Counted from the stretch's first letter, positions 19,613 to 28,596 are shown. The stretch: 64,000 bases of DNA from an uncultured Bacteroides sp. (GCF_947632445.1 NZ_CANRPM010000002.1:1-64000), one strand, 5' to 3'. Notes: a model not told the origin generated them from the sequence alone. Program-made: numbers and translations.

Positions 19613-20932
19613 ATGATTGATACCAATATATATCAGAATAAGACAGCAGTATATTATACACTGGGCTGCAAGCTGAACTTTTCGGAAACGTCTACTATCG
19701 GCAAGATGTTGAAGGAAGCCGGAGTGCGTACAGCCCGAAGAGGGGAAAAGGTCGATATATGCGTGGTGAATACCTGTTCGGTGACCGAAGTGGCCGACAA
19801 GAAGTGCCGTCATGCCATTCATCGGTTAGTGAAGCAACATCCGGGTGCCTTTGTGGTAGTGACGGGATGTTATGCGCAGCTGAAGCCGGATGCGGTGGCC
19901 CATATCGAAGGCGTAGACGTGGTTTTGGGAGCCGAGCAGAAAAAAGATTTGCTGCAATACTTGGGCAACCTCCAGAAGCATGAGGCAGGTGAAGCCTTTA
20001 CGTCGGCTTTGAAAGACATCCGTTCGTTTGTTCCGTCGTGTTCGCGTGGCGACCGCACCCGTTTCTTTATGAAAGTACAGGATGGATGCGATTACTACTG
20101 TTCCTATTGTACCATTCCCTTTGCCCGTGGCCGCAGCCGCAACGGCAGCATTGCTTCGCTGGTGGAACAGGCACGGCAGGCAGCGGCCGAGGGTGGAAAA
20201 GAAATCGTATTGACGGGAGTCAACATCGGTGACTTCGGCAAGTCTACCGGCGAGACATTCTTTGACCTGATAAAGGCGCTGGACGAGGTAGAAGGCATTG
20301 AACGTTACCGCATTTCGTCCATCGAGCCTAATCTGCTGACCGATGAGATTATCGACTTCGTATCGCATTCCAAGCGGTTCATGCCCCATTTTCATATTCC
20401 GCTGCAATCGGGTTCGGATGCAGTGCTGAAGCTGATGCGTCGTCGGTACGATACAGCTTTGTTTGCCGCGAAAGTTCGGAAAATCAAGGAAGTGCTGCCC
20501 GACGCTTTTATCGGTGTGGATGTCATTGTGGGAACGCGTGGCGAGGCGGAAGTGTATTTCGAGGAAACCTATCGCTTTATAGAAGGACTGGATGTCACCC
20601 AGTTGCATGTGTTCAGCTATTCCGAGCGACCGAATACGCAGGCGTTGAAGATAGACTACGTCGTGGCGGCCGATGAAAAACATCGCCGCAGCCAGCGTCT
20701 GCTGGATCTGTCTGATATGAAAACCAGGGCTTTCTACGAAAAGCATGTCGGACAGACCCTGCCTGTATTGTTGGAAAAATCCAAGTCTGGTGCATCTATG
20801 CACGGCTTTACACCTAATTACATACGGGTAGAAGTACCCCATGATGATGCGTTCGACAACTGTGTAGTCACTCTTCGGTTGGGTGAATGGAACGGGGAGG
20901 GTACCGCCTTGAAAGGCTTTCCCTTAAAATAA
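19613..20932 (+). CDS. mtaB: tRNA t6A37 methylthiotransferase MtaB
   Basis: Radical SAM enzyme that adds a methylthio group to N6-threonylcarbamoyladenosine at position 37 of tRNAs reading ANN codons. The 439-residue protein has an N-terminal UPF0004 domain with Cys in TLGCKLN, VNTCSVT and GCYAQ, the radical SAM motif CDYYCSYC (CX3CX2C) near residue 155, SIEPNLL and HIPLQSGSD, and a C-terminal TRAM-like region. The KLNFSET variant after TLGC fits MtaB rather than MiaB or RimO. It is followed 16 bp later by a glycosyltransferase gene. Confidence 0.95.
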   Translation: MIDTNIYQNKTAVYYTLGCKLNFSETSTIGKMLKEAGVRTARRGEKVDICVVNTCSVTEVADKKCRHAIHRLVKQHPGAFVVVTGCYAQLKPDAVAHIEGVDVVLGAEQKKDLLQYLGNLQKHEAGEAFTSALKDIRSFVPSCSRGDRTRFFMKVQDGCDYYCSYCTIPFARGRSRNGSIASLVEQARQAAAEGGKEIVLTGVNIGDFGKSTGETFFDLIKALDEVEGIERYRISSIEPNLLTDEIIDFVSHSKRFMPHFHIPLQSGSDAVLKLMRRRYDTALFAAKVRKIKEVLPDAFIGVDVIVGTRGEAEVYFEETYRFIEGLDVTQLHVFSYSERPNTQALKIDYVVAADEKHRRSQRLLDLSDMKTRAFYEKHVGQTLPVLLEKSKSGASMHGFTPNYIRVEVPHDDAFDNCVVTLRLGEWNGEGTALKGFPLK

Positions 20933-20948
20933 ACCGCAGAAAAGAACG

Positions 20949-21974
20949 ATGGAGAATATGGAAAAGGTGGCTGTCGTAATATTAAGCTGGAATGGATGCG
21001 AAATGCTTCGTTCTTTCCTGCCTTCGGTTGTGGCTCATTCCGAAGCGGAGGGGGCCGTTGTATATGTCGCTGACAATGGTTCTACGGATGCTTCAGTCCG
21101 GCTTGTTCGGGAAGAATTTCCTACGGTACGTCTTATTTTGTTGGAAAAGAACTGGGGATTTGCCGACGGCTATAATAAGGCCTTGCGGCAGGTGGAGGCG
21201 GAATATGTAGTCTTGTTGAACTCGGATGTGGAGGTGACGGCTCATTGGTTGCAGCCGCTTTTTGCCTATATGGATACTCACCCGGAGGTCGCTGCTTGCC
21301 AACCCAAGTTACTGAGCTGGCACGACAAGACCGCTTTCGAGTATGCGGGTGCAGCCGGCGGTTTCATTGATTGCTATGGTTATCCTTTCTGTCGCGGCCG
21401 TATCATGGGCGTCGTTGAAAAGGATGAGGGGCAATACGATACGACTGTTCCTGTCTTTTGGGCAACAGGGGCTGCTTTGTTCATTCGTCTGAAAGATTAT
21501 TGGGCGGCAGGTGGACTGGATGGCCGCTTCTTTGCTCACATGGAGGAGATTGATTTATGTTGGCGTCTTCGTGCCCGAGGCCGTCAGTTGGTATGTATTC
21601 CTCAAAGTGTAGTTTACCATGTAGGCGGTGCCACGCTGAAGAAAGAAGATCCCCGAAAGACATTCCTGAATTTCCGTAACAATCTGTTGATGCTCTATAA
21701 GAACCTGCCTTCCGAAGAATTGGGCAGGGTGATGCGTGTCCGTTGGCTGTTCGACCAAGTGGCCGCTCTTGTTTTCCTGCTGAAGGGCCGGCGGAACAAT
21801 GCCCGTGCCGTATGGCAGGCCCGTCAGGAGTATGGCCGGCTTCGTTCCTCTTTCCGCCTGTCGCGGGAGGAGAACGAAAAGAAAGCATGTACGTCGGTGA
21901 TACCTGAGCGTGCGGGTTACAGCATTCTGATACGTTACTATCTGAAGGGGAAAAAGCGTTTTTCAGGCTTGTAA
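20949..21974 (+). CDS. Glycosyltransferase family 2 protein
   Basis: A 341-residue cytoplasmic or membrane-associated GT-A enzyme. It shows VVILSWNG, ADNGSTDAS, NWGFADGYNKAL and LLNSDVEV (the DXD-like metal site), then EEIDLCWRLRARG, the GT2 acceptor-side ED motif. A weakly hydrophobic stretch near the C-end (DQVAALVFLLKG) may touch the membrane. The profile is that of rhamnosyl- or other sugar transferases of cell-surface glycan synthesis; donor and acceptor are unknown. It sits 16 bp after mtaB and its 3' end overlaps folB by 12 bp tail to tail. Confidence 0.9.
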   Translation: MENMEKVAVVILSWNGCEMLRSFLPSVVAHSEAEGAVVYVADNGSTDASVRLVREEFPTVRLILLEKNWGFADGYNKALRQVEAEYVVLLNSDVEVTAHWLQPLFAYMDTHPEVAACQPKLLSWHDKTAFEYAGAAGGFIDCYGYPFCRGRIMGVVEKDEGQYDTTVPVFWATGAALFIRLKDYWAAGGLDGRFFAHMEEIDLCWRLRARGRQLVCIPQSVVYHVGGATLKKEDPRKTFLNFRNNLLMLYKNLPSEELGRVMRVRWLFDQVAALVFLLKGRRNNARAVWQARQEYGRLRSSFRLSREENEKKACTSVIPERAGYSILIRYYLKGKKRFSGL

Positions 21975-22337
21975 TGCCTGCCTTTCTGCATGCACCTCTA
22001 CTCCTGCCGTCTCAATGTCAGCTCCCATAGGCGGATTGCGTTTGGACAGTTTCAGGTCAATGCTTTCGATAGTCGGGAAATCGTTGAAGAGACGACGGAC
22101 AATACGTCCTGCAATATGTTCAAGCAGTTTGGAGGGAATGTCCATTTCTTCTTTTACGGCCTGGTGGATTTCTGCGTAATTGACAGCATCGGCAACGTCG
22201 TCACTTCCCATTGCACGCGTAATGTCTGTCTTCAATCGCAGTGATACGACGAATTCATTGCCTACGGTCGTTTCTTGGGGAGCTACGCCGTGATAAGAAA
22301 AAAAACGGATGTTTTCGAGAAGAATATAACTTGTCAT
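21963..22337 (-). CDS. folB: Dihydroneopterin aldolase
   Basis: A 124-residue folate-pathway enzyme with IRFFSYHGVAPQE (the HGV segment near the N-end), NYAEIHQAVKEEM, and KLLEHIAGRIVRRLF, as in FolB. It cleaves dihydroneopterin to hydroxymethyldihydropterin and glycolaldehyde. It is transcribed alone from a TATCTTTG box at 22427-22434, divergent from the steroid-reductase-like gene. Confidence 0.93.
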   Translation of the reverse strand: MTSYILLENIRFFSYHGVAPQETTVGNEFVVSLRLKTDITRAMGSDDVADAVNYAEIHQAVKEEMDIPSKLLEHIAGRIVRRLFNDFPTIESIDLKLSKRNPPMGADIETAGVEVHAERQALQA

Positions 22338-22426
22338 GCCTGCTTGTTTCGATAGGGATATATTAAAAATAGATCAGTCTTTTTATCAATAAAATGTTTT
22401 ATTGGACAGTTGCTGTTACAATAGTG

Positions 22427-22434
22427 CAAAGATA
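22427..22434 (-). promoter_or_regulatory. -7 box (TATCTTTG) of folB
   Basis: TAnnTTTG on the minus strand about 90 nt upstream of folB. Confidence 0.4.
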
Positions 22435-22468
22435 AAATAAAAGAAGGGCGTTGCAATGTTTTTTTCGC

Positions 22469-22476
22469 TATATTTG
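22469..22476 (+). promoter_or_regulatory. -7 box (TATATTTG) of the 5-alpha-reductase-like gene
   Basis: TAnnTTTG match 23 nt upstream of the ATG at 22500, giving a short leader and supporting that start. Confidence 0.5.
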
Positions 22477-22499
22477 TGTGTCTTAAATAGAGAATACTT

Positions 22500-23267
22500 A
22501 TGTCTTTGCATCAATTTCATCTTTTTTTATGGGTAATGAGCGGTGTTGCATTGCTCGTTTTCATAGCCCTCTATTATGTAAAAGCGGGTTACGGCATGTT
22601 TCGTACAGCTTCGTGGGGTTGGTCTATATCCAACAAAGTGGCTTGGGTACTGATGGAGGCTCCTGTCTTTTTTGTAATGTTGGGTTTGTGGACGGTAAGC
22701 GGGGTTGGTTTTTCTGCTCCACAATTCTTGTTCCTGCTTCTGTTTGAATTGCATTATTTGCAGCGCTCGTTTGTCTTTCCATTATTGATGAAAGGACGCA
22801 GCCGCATGCCGTTAGCTATTATGGCGATGGGTATTGTGTTCAATGTCTTGAACGGATTGATGCAGGCTGGTGGAATTTTCTGGTACGCGCCCGAAGGGTA
22901 TGCCGATGGATGGATTTGGTTGATGCGTCCCCTTTCCGTCATAGGATTCGTGTTGTTCATTGCAGGTATGGGCATCAATCTGCATTCCGACCACGTTATC
23001 CGTCACTTGCGCAAGCCGGGTGACAATCGGCATTATCTGCCTTGCAAGGGGATGTACCGTTATGTTACGTCGGCCAATTATTTCGGAGAACTGGTAGAGT
23101 GGACGGGTTTCGCCTTGCTGACTGCTTCGCCTGCGGCGTGGGTGTTTGTTTGGTGGACGGCAGCCAATCTGGTTCCTCGAGCCGATGCTATACACAAGCA
23201 TTATCGTAAGGAGTTCGGTAACGAAGCAGTGGGGCGTAGAAAACGGATTATACCTTATATATATTGA
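22500..23267 (+). CDS. Steroid 5-alpha-reductase family membrane protein (SRD5A-like)
   Basis: A 255-residue polytopic membrane protein, the same size as human SRD5A1/2 (259/254). The C-terminal third is strikingly SRD5A-like: NLHSDHVIRHLRKPGD, GMYRYVTSANYFGELVEW and a terminal KRIIPYIY. Glu 53 in LMEAPVFF and Tyr 86 in FELHYLQRSFVFPLLM fall where SRD5A2 has its substrate-contacting Glu57 and Tyr91, by hand alignment. The family reduces the delta-4 bond of 3-oxo steroids to the 5-alpha (flat, allo) form with NADPH. Followed by an Old Yellow Enzyme-like and a short-chain dehydrogenase gene, it fits the gut Bacteroidales clusters reported to make isoallolithocholic acid from 3-oxo-delta4-lithocholic acid. 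Lipid enone reduction is an alternative. Confidence 0.85.
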   Translation: MSLHQFHLFLWVMSGVALLVFIALYYVKAGYGMFRTASWGWSISNKVAWVLMEAPVFFVMLGLWTVSGVGFSAPQFLFLLLFELHYLQRSFVFPLLMKGRSRMPLAIMAMGIVFNVLNGLMQAGGIFWYAPEGYADGWIWLMRPLSVIGFVLFIAGMGINLHSDHVIRHLRKPGDNRHYLPCKGMYRYVTSANYFGELVEWTGFALLTASPAAWVFVWWTAANLVPRADAIHKHYRKEFGNEAVGRRKRIIPYIY

Positions 23268-23433
23268 GGATGAAAAAAGGAGAAAAGATGCTTTGAGTTG
23301 TAGAAAATAGAGGTGATGTATTGCTATGTTCAGAGAAGGCTTGCGACATGGCTTTTATAAAACGATGCTTTCCGGGTCTTGAAAGACTGCAATCACTTCC
23401 TTAAAACATACTTTTCTAAAATCAGATAGAATT

Positions 23434-24657
23434 ATGAGTTCGAAACTATTTACTCCAATTACCTTCGGACCGCTGACATTACGTAATCGTACTATCCGTT
23501 CAGCGGCCTTTGAGAGCATGTGCCCGGGCAATAAACCTTCAGAGCAGTTGCTCGATTATCATCGTTCGGTTGCGGCCGGCGGGGTAGGCATGACGACTGT
23601 TGCCTATGCGGCCGTGACCCGTAGCGGGCTTTCATTCGACCGCCAGTTGTGGATGCGTCCTGAGATTATCCCCGGGCTTCGTCGCCTGACAGATGCTGTT
23701 CATGCCGAGGGAGCTGCCGTCAGTATCCAGTTGGGGCATTGTGGCAACATGTCCCACAAGAGTATCTGCGGCTGCTTGCCGGTGGGAGCGAGTACGGGAT
23801 TCAATTTGTATTCTCCTACATTCGTTCGGGGACTTCGGGCAGATGAGTTGTCCGAGATGGCGCGTGCCTATGGCCGTTCGGTTAATTGGGCTCGTGAGGC
23901 CGGATTCGATGCGGTAGAAATTCATGCAGGTCATGGCTATCTTATCAGCCAGTTCCTTTCTCCTTCCACTAACCATCGAAAGGATGAATTTGGAGGTTCG
24001 CTGGAAAATCGCATGCGTTTCATGGATATGGTGATGGATGAAGTGATGAAGGCAGCCGGCAACGACATGGCTGTATTGGTGAAAATGAACATGCGCGACG
24101 GTTTTCGTGGAGGAATGGAGCTGGGCGAATCCTTGCAGGTGGCCCGCAGACTGCAACAATCAGGAGCACATGCCTTGGTGTTGAGTGGAGGCTTTGTCAG
24201 CAAGGCGCCGATGTATGTGATGCGTGGTGAGATGCCTATCCGCACGATGACCCACTACATGACCTGTTGGTGGTTGAAATACGGAGTCCGTATGGTGGGT
24301 AAGTGGATGATACCTGCTGTTCCTTTCAAGGAGGCATATTTCTTGGAAGATGCTTTGAAATTCAGAGCTGCGCTTGATATGCCTTTGGTTTATGTAGGCG
24401 GACTGGTGGCCCGGCAAAAGATTGACGAAGTGTTGGAGCAGGGTTTCGAGGCCGTACAGATGGGACGCGCCCTGCTTAATGAGCCAGGCTTTGTCAATCG
24501 TATGCGTGAAGAGGAACATGCCCGCTGTTCTTGCAGGCATAGTAATTATTGCATTGCTCGCATGTACACTGTCGATATGGCTTGTCATCAGCATCTGAAG
24601 GAGGAGCTTCCTCCTTGTTTGAAAAAAGAAATCGAACGAATAGAAAGTCGAGGATAA
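23434..24657 (+). CDS. NADH:flavin oxidoreductase (Old Yellow Enzyme family), candidate 5-beta-reductase
   Basis: A 407-residue FMN TIM-barrel protein with the OYE signature HAGHGYLISQFLSPSTN, then DEFGGSLENR and C-terminal phosphate-site motifs VGGL and MGRALLNEP. Unlike BaiCD/BaiH (about 640-670 residues) it lacks the FAD/NADH-binding C-terminal half, so it needs another electron route or direct NAD(P)H. At residues 365-384 four Cys are spaced C-x-C-x5-C-x10-C (RCSCRHSNYC), near but not equal to the usual 4Fe-4S spacing of iron-sulfur OYEs, so cluster binding is uncertain. Context next to an SRD5A homologue and a dehydrogenase suggests reduction of 3-oxo-delta4 bile acids or steroids to the 5-beta form. 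The 166-bp gap before it may hold its own promoter. Confidence 0.85.
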   Translation: MSSKLFTPITFGPLTLRNRTIRSAAFESMCPGNKPSEQLLDYHRSVAAGGVGMTTVAYAAVTRSGLSFDRQLWMRPEIIPGLRRLTDAVHAEGAAVSIQLGHCGNMSHKSICGCLPVGASTGFNLYSPTFVRGLRADELSEMARAYGRSVNWAREAGFDAVEIHAGHGYLISQFLSPSTNHRKDEFGGSLENRMRFMDMVMDEVMKAAGNDMAVLVKMNMRDGFRGGMELGESLQVARRLQQSGAHALVLSGGFVSKAPMYVMRGEMPIRTMTHYMTCWWLKYGVRMVGKWMIPAVPFKEAYFLEDALKFRAALDMPLVYVGGLVARQKIDEVLEQGFEAVQMGRALLNEPGFVNRMREEEHARCSCRHSNYCIARMYTVDMACHQHLKEELPPCLKKEIERIESRG

Positions 24658-24659
24658 TA

Positions 24660-25505
24660 ATGGAAAAGAAGTTAGCTGTAATAACAGGGGCCGATGGAGG
24701 TATGGGAACGGAAATAACCCGTGCTGTTGCATTGGCCGGCTATCGTATATTGATGGCATGCTATGAGCCGCAGAAGGCAGAAGAAAAGAGACAAAAGCTG
24801 ATCGAAGAAACAGGAAATGCAGATATCGAGGTGCGGAGAATTGACCTTGCTTCGTTGGAAACGGTAGCAGCTTTTGCCGATTACCTGTTGGAACGTGGCG
24901 AAAGCGTATCTCTGCTAATGAACAATGCCGGTACAATGGAGACGGAACGTCGCATAACGGTAGACGGATTGGAGCGTACAGTTAGTGTCAATTATGTCGG
25001 ACCTTATTTGTTGACACGAAAATTACTTCCGCTGATGGGGGAGGGAACCCGCGTGGTCAATATGGTTTCATGTACTTATGCTATCGGACGGCTGGATTTC
25101 CCGGATTTCTTTTTGAGAGGCAAGAAGGGTAGTTTTTGGCGTATTCCTATTTATAGTAATACTAAATTGGCATTGACTTTGTTTACACTTGAACTTGCCG
25201 AACGTGTGAAAGACAAGGGGATTGTGGTCAATGCGGCTGATCCGGGTGTCGTTTCGACGGATATTATTACGATGCACATGTGGTTCGATCCGTTGACTGA
25301 TATTTTTTTCCGCCCTTTTATCCGTACACCACGTCAAGGGGCGGCAACGGCGGTCAGCCTTTTGTTGGATAAGGAAGCAGGGGAACGTACAGGGACATTA
25401 AATGTCAGTTGTCATCCTAAACAACTCTCTGAACAATTTATACACCACAAGCAGACGAAGGAATTGTGGGAGCGGACAGAGCAGCTTGTAAAGAAATGGC
25501 TTTAG
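24660..25505 (+). CDS. Short-chain dehydrogenase/reductase, candidate 3-beta-hydroxysteroid dehydrogenase
   Basis: A 281-residue classical-type SDR with TGADGGMG (nucleotide binding, residues 9-16), NNAG (88-91), Asn 111, Ser 137, and the catalytic Y165-SNT-K169. Its insert around GRLDFPDFFLRGKKG resembles retinol-dehydrogenase-like SDRs acting on hydrophobic alcohols. The ATG at 24660 is 2 bp after the stop of the OYE gene, so the two are translationally linked; a longer upstream extension overlaps that gene and is rejected. In the clusters described for isoallo bile acids, the third gene is a 3-beta-HSDH, which would reduce the 3-oxo group. The assignment is by context; SDR substrates cannot be read from sequence alone. 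Confidence 0.85.
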   Translation: MEKKLAVITGADGGMGTEITRAVALAGYRILMACYEPQKAEEKRQKLIEETGNADIEVRRIDLASLETVAAFADYLLERGESVSLLMNNAGTMETERRITVDGLERTVSVNYVGPYLLTRKLLPLMGEGTRVVNMVSCTYAIGRLDFPDFFLRGKKGSFWRIPIYSNTKLALTLFTLELAERVKDKGIVVNAADPGVVSTDIITMHMWFDPLTDIFFRPFIRTPRQGAATAVSLLLDKEAGERTGTLNVSCHPKQLSEQFIHHKQTKELWERTEQLVKKWL

Positions 25506-25526
25506 TTTCGGAAGGAGAGTGTAACG

Positions 25527-25583
25527 GTTTCAAATGAAAAGCCAGGCATTCCGTATGGAGAATGTCCGGCTTTTAGTTGGAAA
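25527..25583. terminator. Bidirectional terminator between the dehydrogenase gene and pfkA
   Basis: AAAAGCCAGGCATTC pairs with GAATGTCCGGCTTTT (13 of 15) around a short loop, with outer GTTTC/GAAAC. It separates two convergent genes. Confidence 0.75.
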
Positions 25584-25607
25584 CTTTGGAGATTTCTATT
25601 GCTTTTC

Positions 25608-26588
25608 TTAGATAGACAGTGCCCGTAATACATTGACCAACTCTTTCTTGATGGGCTTGTCATTTTTGATTGCCTTGGTAAAGGGTACGTAAACCACTTC
25701 ATCATGGTCAATACCAATCATTACATTGCGTTGTCCTTCCATAATGGCGTCAATGGCGGCTGCGCCCAATCGGCTGGCTAAGATGCGGTCGTGAGCCGTA
25801 GGGCTTCCACCACGCTGTAGGTGGCCGAGGATGGTAACACGTACATCGTATTGCGGATATTCATTCTTTACACGTTCGGCATAGTGCATGGCGCCTCCTG
25901 TCAGTTCGCTTTCGGCTACCAGTACGATACTGCTGTTCTTTGACTTGCGGAAACCGTTCTTGATGAATTCTTCCAATTGGTCGACTTCCGTGCTGAATTC
26001 GGGGATGATGGCTGCTTCGGCACCCGATGCAATGGCACCGTTCAGGGCCAGAAATCCTGCATCGCGTCCCATGACTTCAACGAAGAACAGGCGTTCGTGC
26101 GACGTAGCCGTATCGCGGATCTTGTCGACAGCGTCGAGGATAGTGTTCAGAGCCGTATCATATCCGATAGTGGTATCTGTACCGTAGAGGTCGTTATCAA
26201 TGGTGCCGGGCAGGCCGATGCAGGGCACGTCGAACTCTTGTGCAAAGATGCGGGCACCGGTCAACGAACCGTCGCCTCCGATGACAACGAGGGCGTCGAT
26301 ACCTTCTTTCTTCATGTTGTCGTAGGCCTGCTGACGACCTTCTGGCGTGGTGAATTCCTTGCAGCGGGCCGTTTTCAGAATGGTTCCTCCCTGCTGGATG
26401 ATGTTGCTTACATTCTGGCTCTTGAATTCTTTGATTTCGCCGGTCACCAGACCTTTATATCCTCTATAGATACCTTTCACTTGAAGTCCGTTGTAGATGG
26501 CTGCGCGTGTCACCGCACGGATGGCTGCGTTCATGCCCGGGGCGTCTCCACCGGAGGTTAGGATGCCGATGCACTTAACTTTTCCCAT
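25608..26588 (-). CDS. pfkA: ATP-dependent 6-phosphofructokinase
   Basis: Glycolytic kinase of 326 residues. Visible are [19 protein letters not shown] (ATP site), [11 protein letters not shown], the catalytic [23 protein letters not shown] and [18 protein letters not shown], in the order and length of bacterial PfkA. It has its own -7 box at 26623 although ispH and cmk lie upstream on the same strand. Confidence 0.97.
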   Translation of the reverse strand: MGKVKCIGILTSGGDAPGMNAAIRAVTRAAIYNGLQVKGIYRGYKGLVTGEIKEFKSQNVSNIIQQGGTILKTARCKEFTTPEGRQQAYDNMKKEGIDALVVIGGDGSLTGARIFAQEFDVPCIGLPGTIDNDLYGTDTTIGYDTALNTILDAVDKIRDTATSHERLFFVEVMGRDAGFLALNGAIASGAEAAIIPEFSTEVDQLEEFIKNGFRKSKNSSIVLVAESELTGGAMHYAERVKNEYPQYDVRVTILGHLQRGGSPTAHDRILASRLGAAAIDAIMEGQRNVMIGIDHDEVVYVPFTKAIKNDKPIKKELVNVLRALSI

Positions 26589-26622
26589 AACAATCTTTCT
26601 TTAGAGTTAGTAAATGACGTGG

Positions 26623-26630
26623 CAAAGATA
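26623..26630 (-). promoter_or_regulatory. -7 box (TATCTTTG) of pfkA
   Basis: TAnnTTTG on the minus strand between ispH and pfkA, 35 nt before the pfkA start. Confidence 0.45.
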
Positions 26631-26663
26631 CGAAAAAGCTTAGGGCCACTGTAATAATTTTCG

Positions 26664-27542
26664 TTAATTTGCCGAAGTTTGGAGTTTCTTTTCGATTGTA
26701 GCCGCGATTTCTTCCATCAGCCATTTGGGGGAGGACGTAGCTCCACAGATGCCGATGGAGGATGCTTTTGTCAGCAGGGAAGTGTCTATTTCTTCAGGGC
26801 TGTCGATTAAGTGCGAATTGAAATTCACCTTCTGGCACTCGCTGAACAGCATTTTGCCGTTGGAGCTCTTCTTGCCGCTGACGAAGAATATCAGGTCGTG
26901 CGAGGCGGCAAACTTGCGGATGTTAGGGATGCGGTTGGCTACCTGCCGGCAGATAGTGTCGTAATATTCGAAGGTTATATCGGGCGAGATGTGCTCTTTG
27001 ATATACTCTACGATACGTTGAAATTCGTCGAGCGACTTGGTTGTCTGCGAGTAGAGGCGTATGCCATGGCTTAGGTCGAGCGACTTGGCTTCCTCCAGCT
27101 TCTCGATAACGATGGCTTTTCCTTCCGTCTGGCCGACAAGTCCCAGCACTTCGGCATGCCCGTTCATGCCGTAAATCACAATCTGCTTGTCTTCTTCTGC
27201 ATTTTGGGTATATTCTTGCTTGATTTTTTTCTGCAGGCGGAGGACTACGGGGCAGGTGGCATCTATGATTTCGATGTGGTTACGGCGGGCCGTTTCATAG
27301 GTTTCGGGCGGCTCGCCATGGGCGCGGAGCAGCACCTTGGCGTTGTGCAGGCGGTTGAATTCGTCGTGGTTGATGGTGACGAGTCCCATTCCTTTGAGGC
27401 GCTCCACTTCCCGGCTGTTGTGCACAATGTCGCCCAGACAGTACAGTATGCCGCCTTTGGCCAGCTCCTCTTCGGCTTTGCTGATGGCGTTGACCACTCC
27501 GAAGCAGAAGCCCGATCCTTCGTCTATTTCTATTTTTGCCAT
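26664..27542 (-). CDS. ispH: 4-hydroxy-3-methylbut-2-enyl diphosphate reductase
   Basis: Last enzyme of the MEP isoprenoid pathway, a 3Fe-4S/4Fe-4S protein. The 292-residue sequence has the three conserved Cys: Cys 13 in GSGFCFGV, Cys 97 in DATCPVV, and the Cys of GICGATSSPKWL near the C-end; also RAHGEPPE. It follows cmk after 83 bp that contain two units of a tandem repeat. Confidence 0.96.
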   Translation of the reverse strand: MAKIEIDEGSGFCFGVVNAISKAEEELAKGGILYCLGDIVHNSREVERLKGMGLVTINHDEFNRLHNAKVLLRAHGEPPETYETARRNHIEIIDATCPVVLRLQKKIKQEYTQNAEEDKQIVIYGMNGHAEVLGLVGQTEGKAIVIEKLEEAKSLDLSHGIRLYSQTTKSLDEFQRIVEYIKEHISPDITFEYYDTICRQVANRIPNIRKFAASHDLIFFVSGKKSSNGKMLFSECQKVNFNSHLIDSPEEIDTSLLTKASSIGICGATSSPKWLMEEIAATIEKKLQTSAN

Positions 27543-27568
27543 ATATATAACGGTATTTTACGGGTTGG

Positions 27569-27614
27569 AAAACATTGCTTTCCCGGTTAGAAAGCAATGC
27601 TTTTCAAGTCAAGA
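27569..27614. repeat. Two 23-bp units with ATTGCTTTC/AATGCTTTT core
   Basis: Two adjacent units place ATTGCTTTC (27574) and AATGCTTTT (27597) exactly 23 bp apart. GAAAGCAATGCTTTTC at the junction is also a near palindrome. It fills the ispH-cmk gap. The same core recurs at 57.8 kb. Confidence 0.6.
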
Positions 27615-27625
27615 AAGGTTGAGGC

Positions 27626-28315
27626 CTATTGGCCGGCCACGCGTTTGAACTGCTCAGTCAGCCAAGTCTTCTGTTGCTCGATGGTCAGATGGCTGTTGTC
27701 CAGCAGCAGGGCGTCATCGGCCTTGCGCAGGGGGCTTACTTCTCGATGCTGGTCGATGTAGTCGCGTTGCTTCACGTTCTCCAGTATTTCGGCGAAGTTT
27801 ACGGCCTGTCCTTTGGCTTTCAGCTCGTCGTAACGGCGCTGGGCGCGTATCTCAGGCGAGGCAGTAACGAATATCTTCAGTTCGGCATCGGGGAAGACTG
27901 TGGTGCCAATGTCGCGTCCGTCCATTACAATGCCTTTCTGACGGCCCATTTCCTGCTGTTGTCTGACCATGTATTTGCGCACGAAATCAAGGGCAGCCAC
28001 GGGGCTTACATGCGAGGAAACCTCCATGGTGCGGATTTTGTTCTCCACGTTCATGCCGTTCAGGAAAGTGTCGGGACGGTTGGTTTCCGCATTGGGTCGG
28101 AACGTGATGTGGATGTTGTTTATCTCGTTCCGAAGTTTTTCCACGTCAATCTGCCCGTCGTGCAGGAGTCCGTTCTCGATGCAGTACAGAGTAACGGCGC
28201 GGTACATGGCTCCGCTGTCGATGTAGATATAGCCGATTTCGCGGGCCAGGTCTTTGGCCATGGTGCTTTTGCCGCAGGAGGAAAATCCGTCAATAGCGAT
28301 AGTTATCTTTCTCAT
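27626..28315 (-). CDS. cmk: Cytidylate kinase
   Basis: Phosphorylates CMP/dCMP. The 229-residue protein has the P-loop [15 protein letters not shown], the [15 protein letters not shown] segment and [22 protein letters not shown], all CMK hallmarks. The ATG at 28315 begins the family-like sequence [11 protein letters not shown]; an upstream ATG at 28399 would sit at the promoter itself. It heads cmk-ispH, with pfkA next. Confidence 0.95.
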   Translation of the reverse strand: MRKITIAIDGFSSCGKSTMAKDLAREIGYIYIDSGAMYRAVTLYCIENGLLHDGQIDVEKLRNEINNIHITFRPNAETNRPDTFLNGMNVENKIRTMEVSSHVSPVAALDFVRKYMVRQQQEMGRQKGIVMDGRDIGTTVFPDAELKIFVTASPEIRAQRRYDELKAKGQAVNFAEILENVKQRDYIDQHREVSPLRKADDALLLDNSHLTIEQQKTWLTEQFKRVAGQ

Positions 28316-28409
28316 TTTTCCTATATATAATAAGGTGGTTGTCTGTTCAAATGGGACGTTCTTCGTCGTAAAACAAAAACATTTCATTTTTTTGTTCAAA
28401 AAAACATGC

Positions 28410-28417
28410 CAAAGATA
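28410..28417 (-). promoter_or_regulatory. -7 box (TATCTTTG) of cmk
   Basis: TAnnTTTG on the minus strand 95 nt before the chosen cmk start. Confidence 0.4.
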
Positions 28418-28553
28418 AGGGTATTTTTAAAATATCTCGTTACATTTGTAGCATAAAAGCGAATGTAGTCTTTTGAACAATTAAAAAAATGAAAATGCGG
28501 TATGGAATGTGTAAAAAAAAACATCCGTGTGTGACATTTCGAAGGAAAAGTGC

Positions 28554-28561
28554 TATATTTG
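28554..28561 (+). promoter_or_regulatory. -7 box (TATATTTG) of the tonB-like gene
   Basis: TAnnTTTG match 35 nt upstream of the ATG at 28597. Confidence 0.5.
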
Positions 28562-28596
28562 CCCCCAATGGAAAACTTTAAAATTAATAATAAATT

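Noticed and set aside
23268..23433. Another 23-bp array in the gap before the OYE-like gene
   Set aside because: GATGCTTT occurs twice (76 bp apart) but the spacing does not fit a 22-23-bp period.
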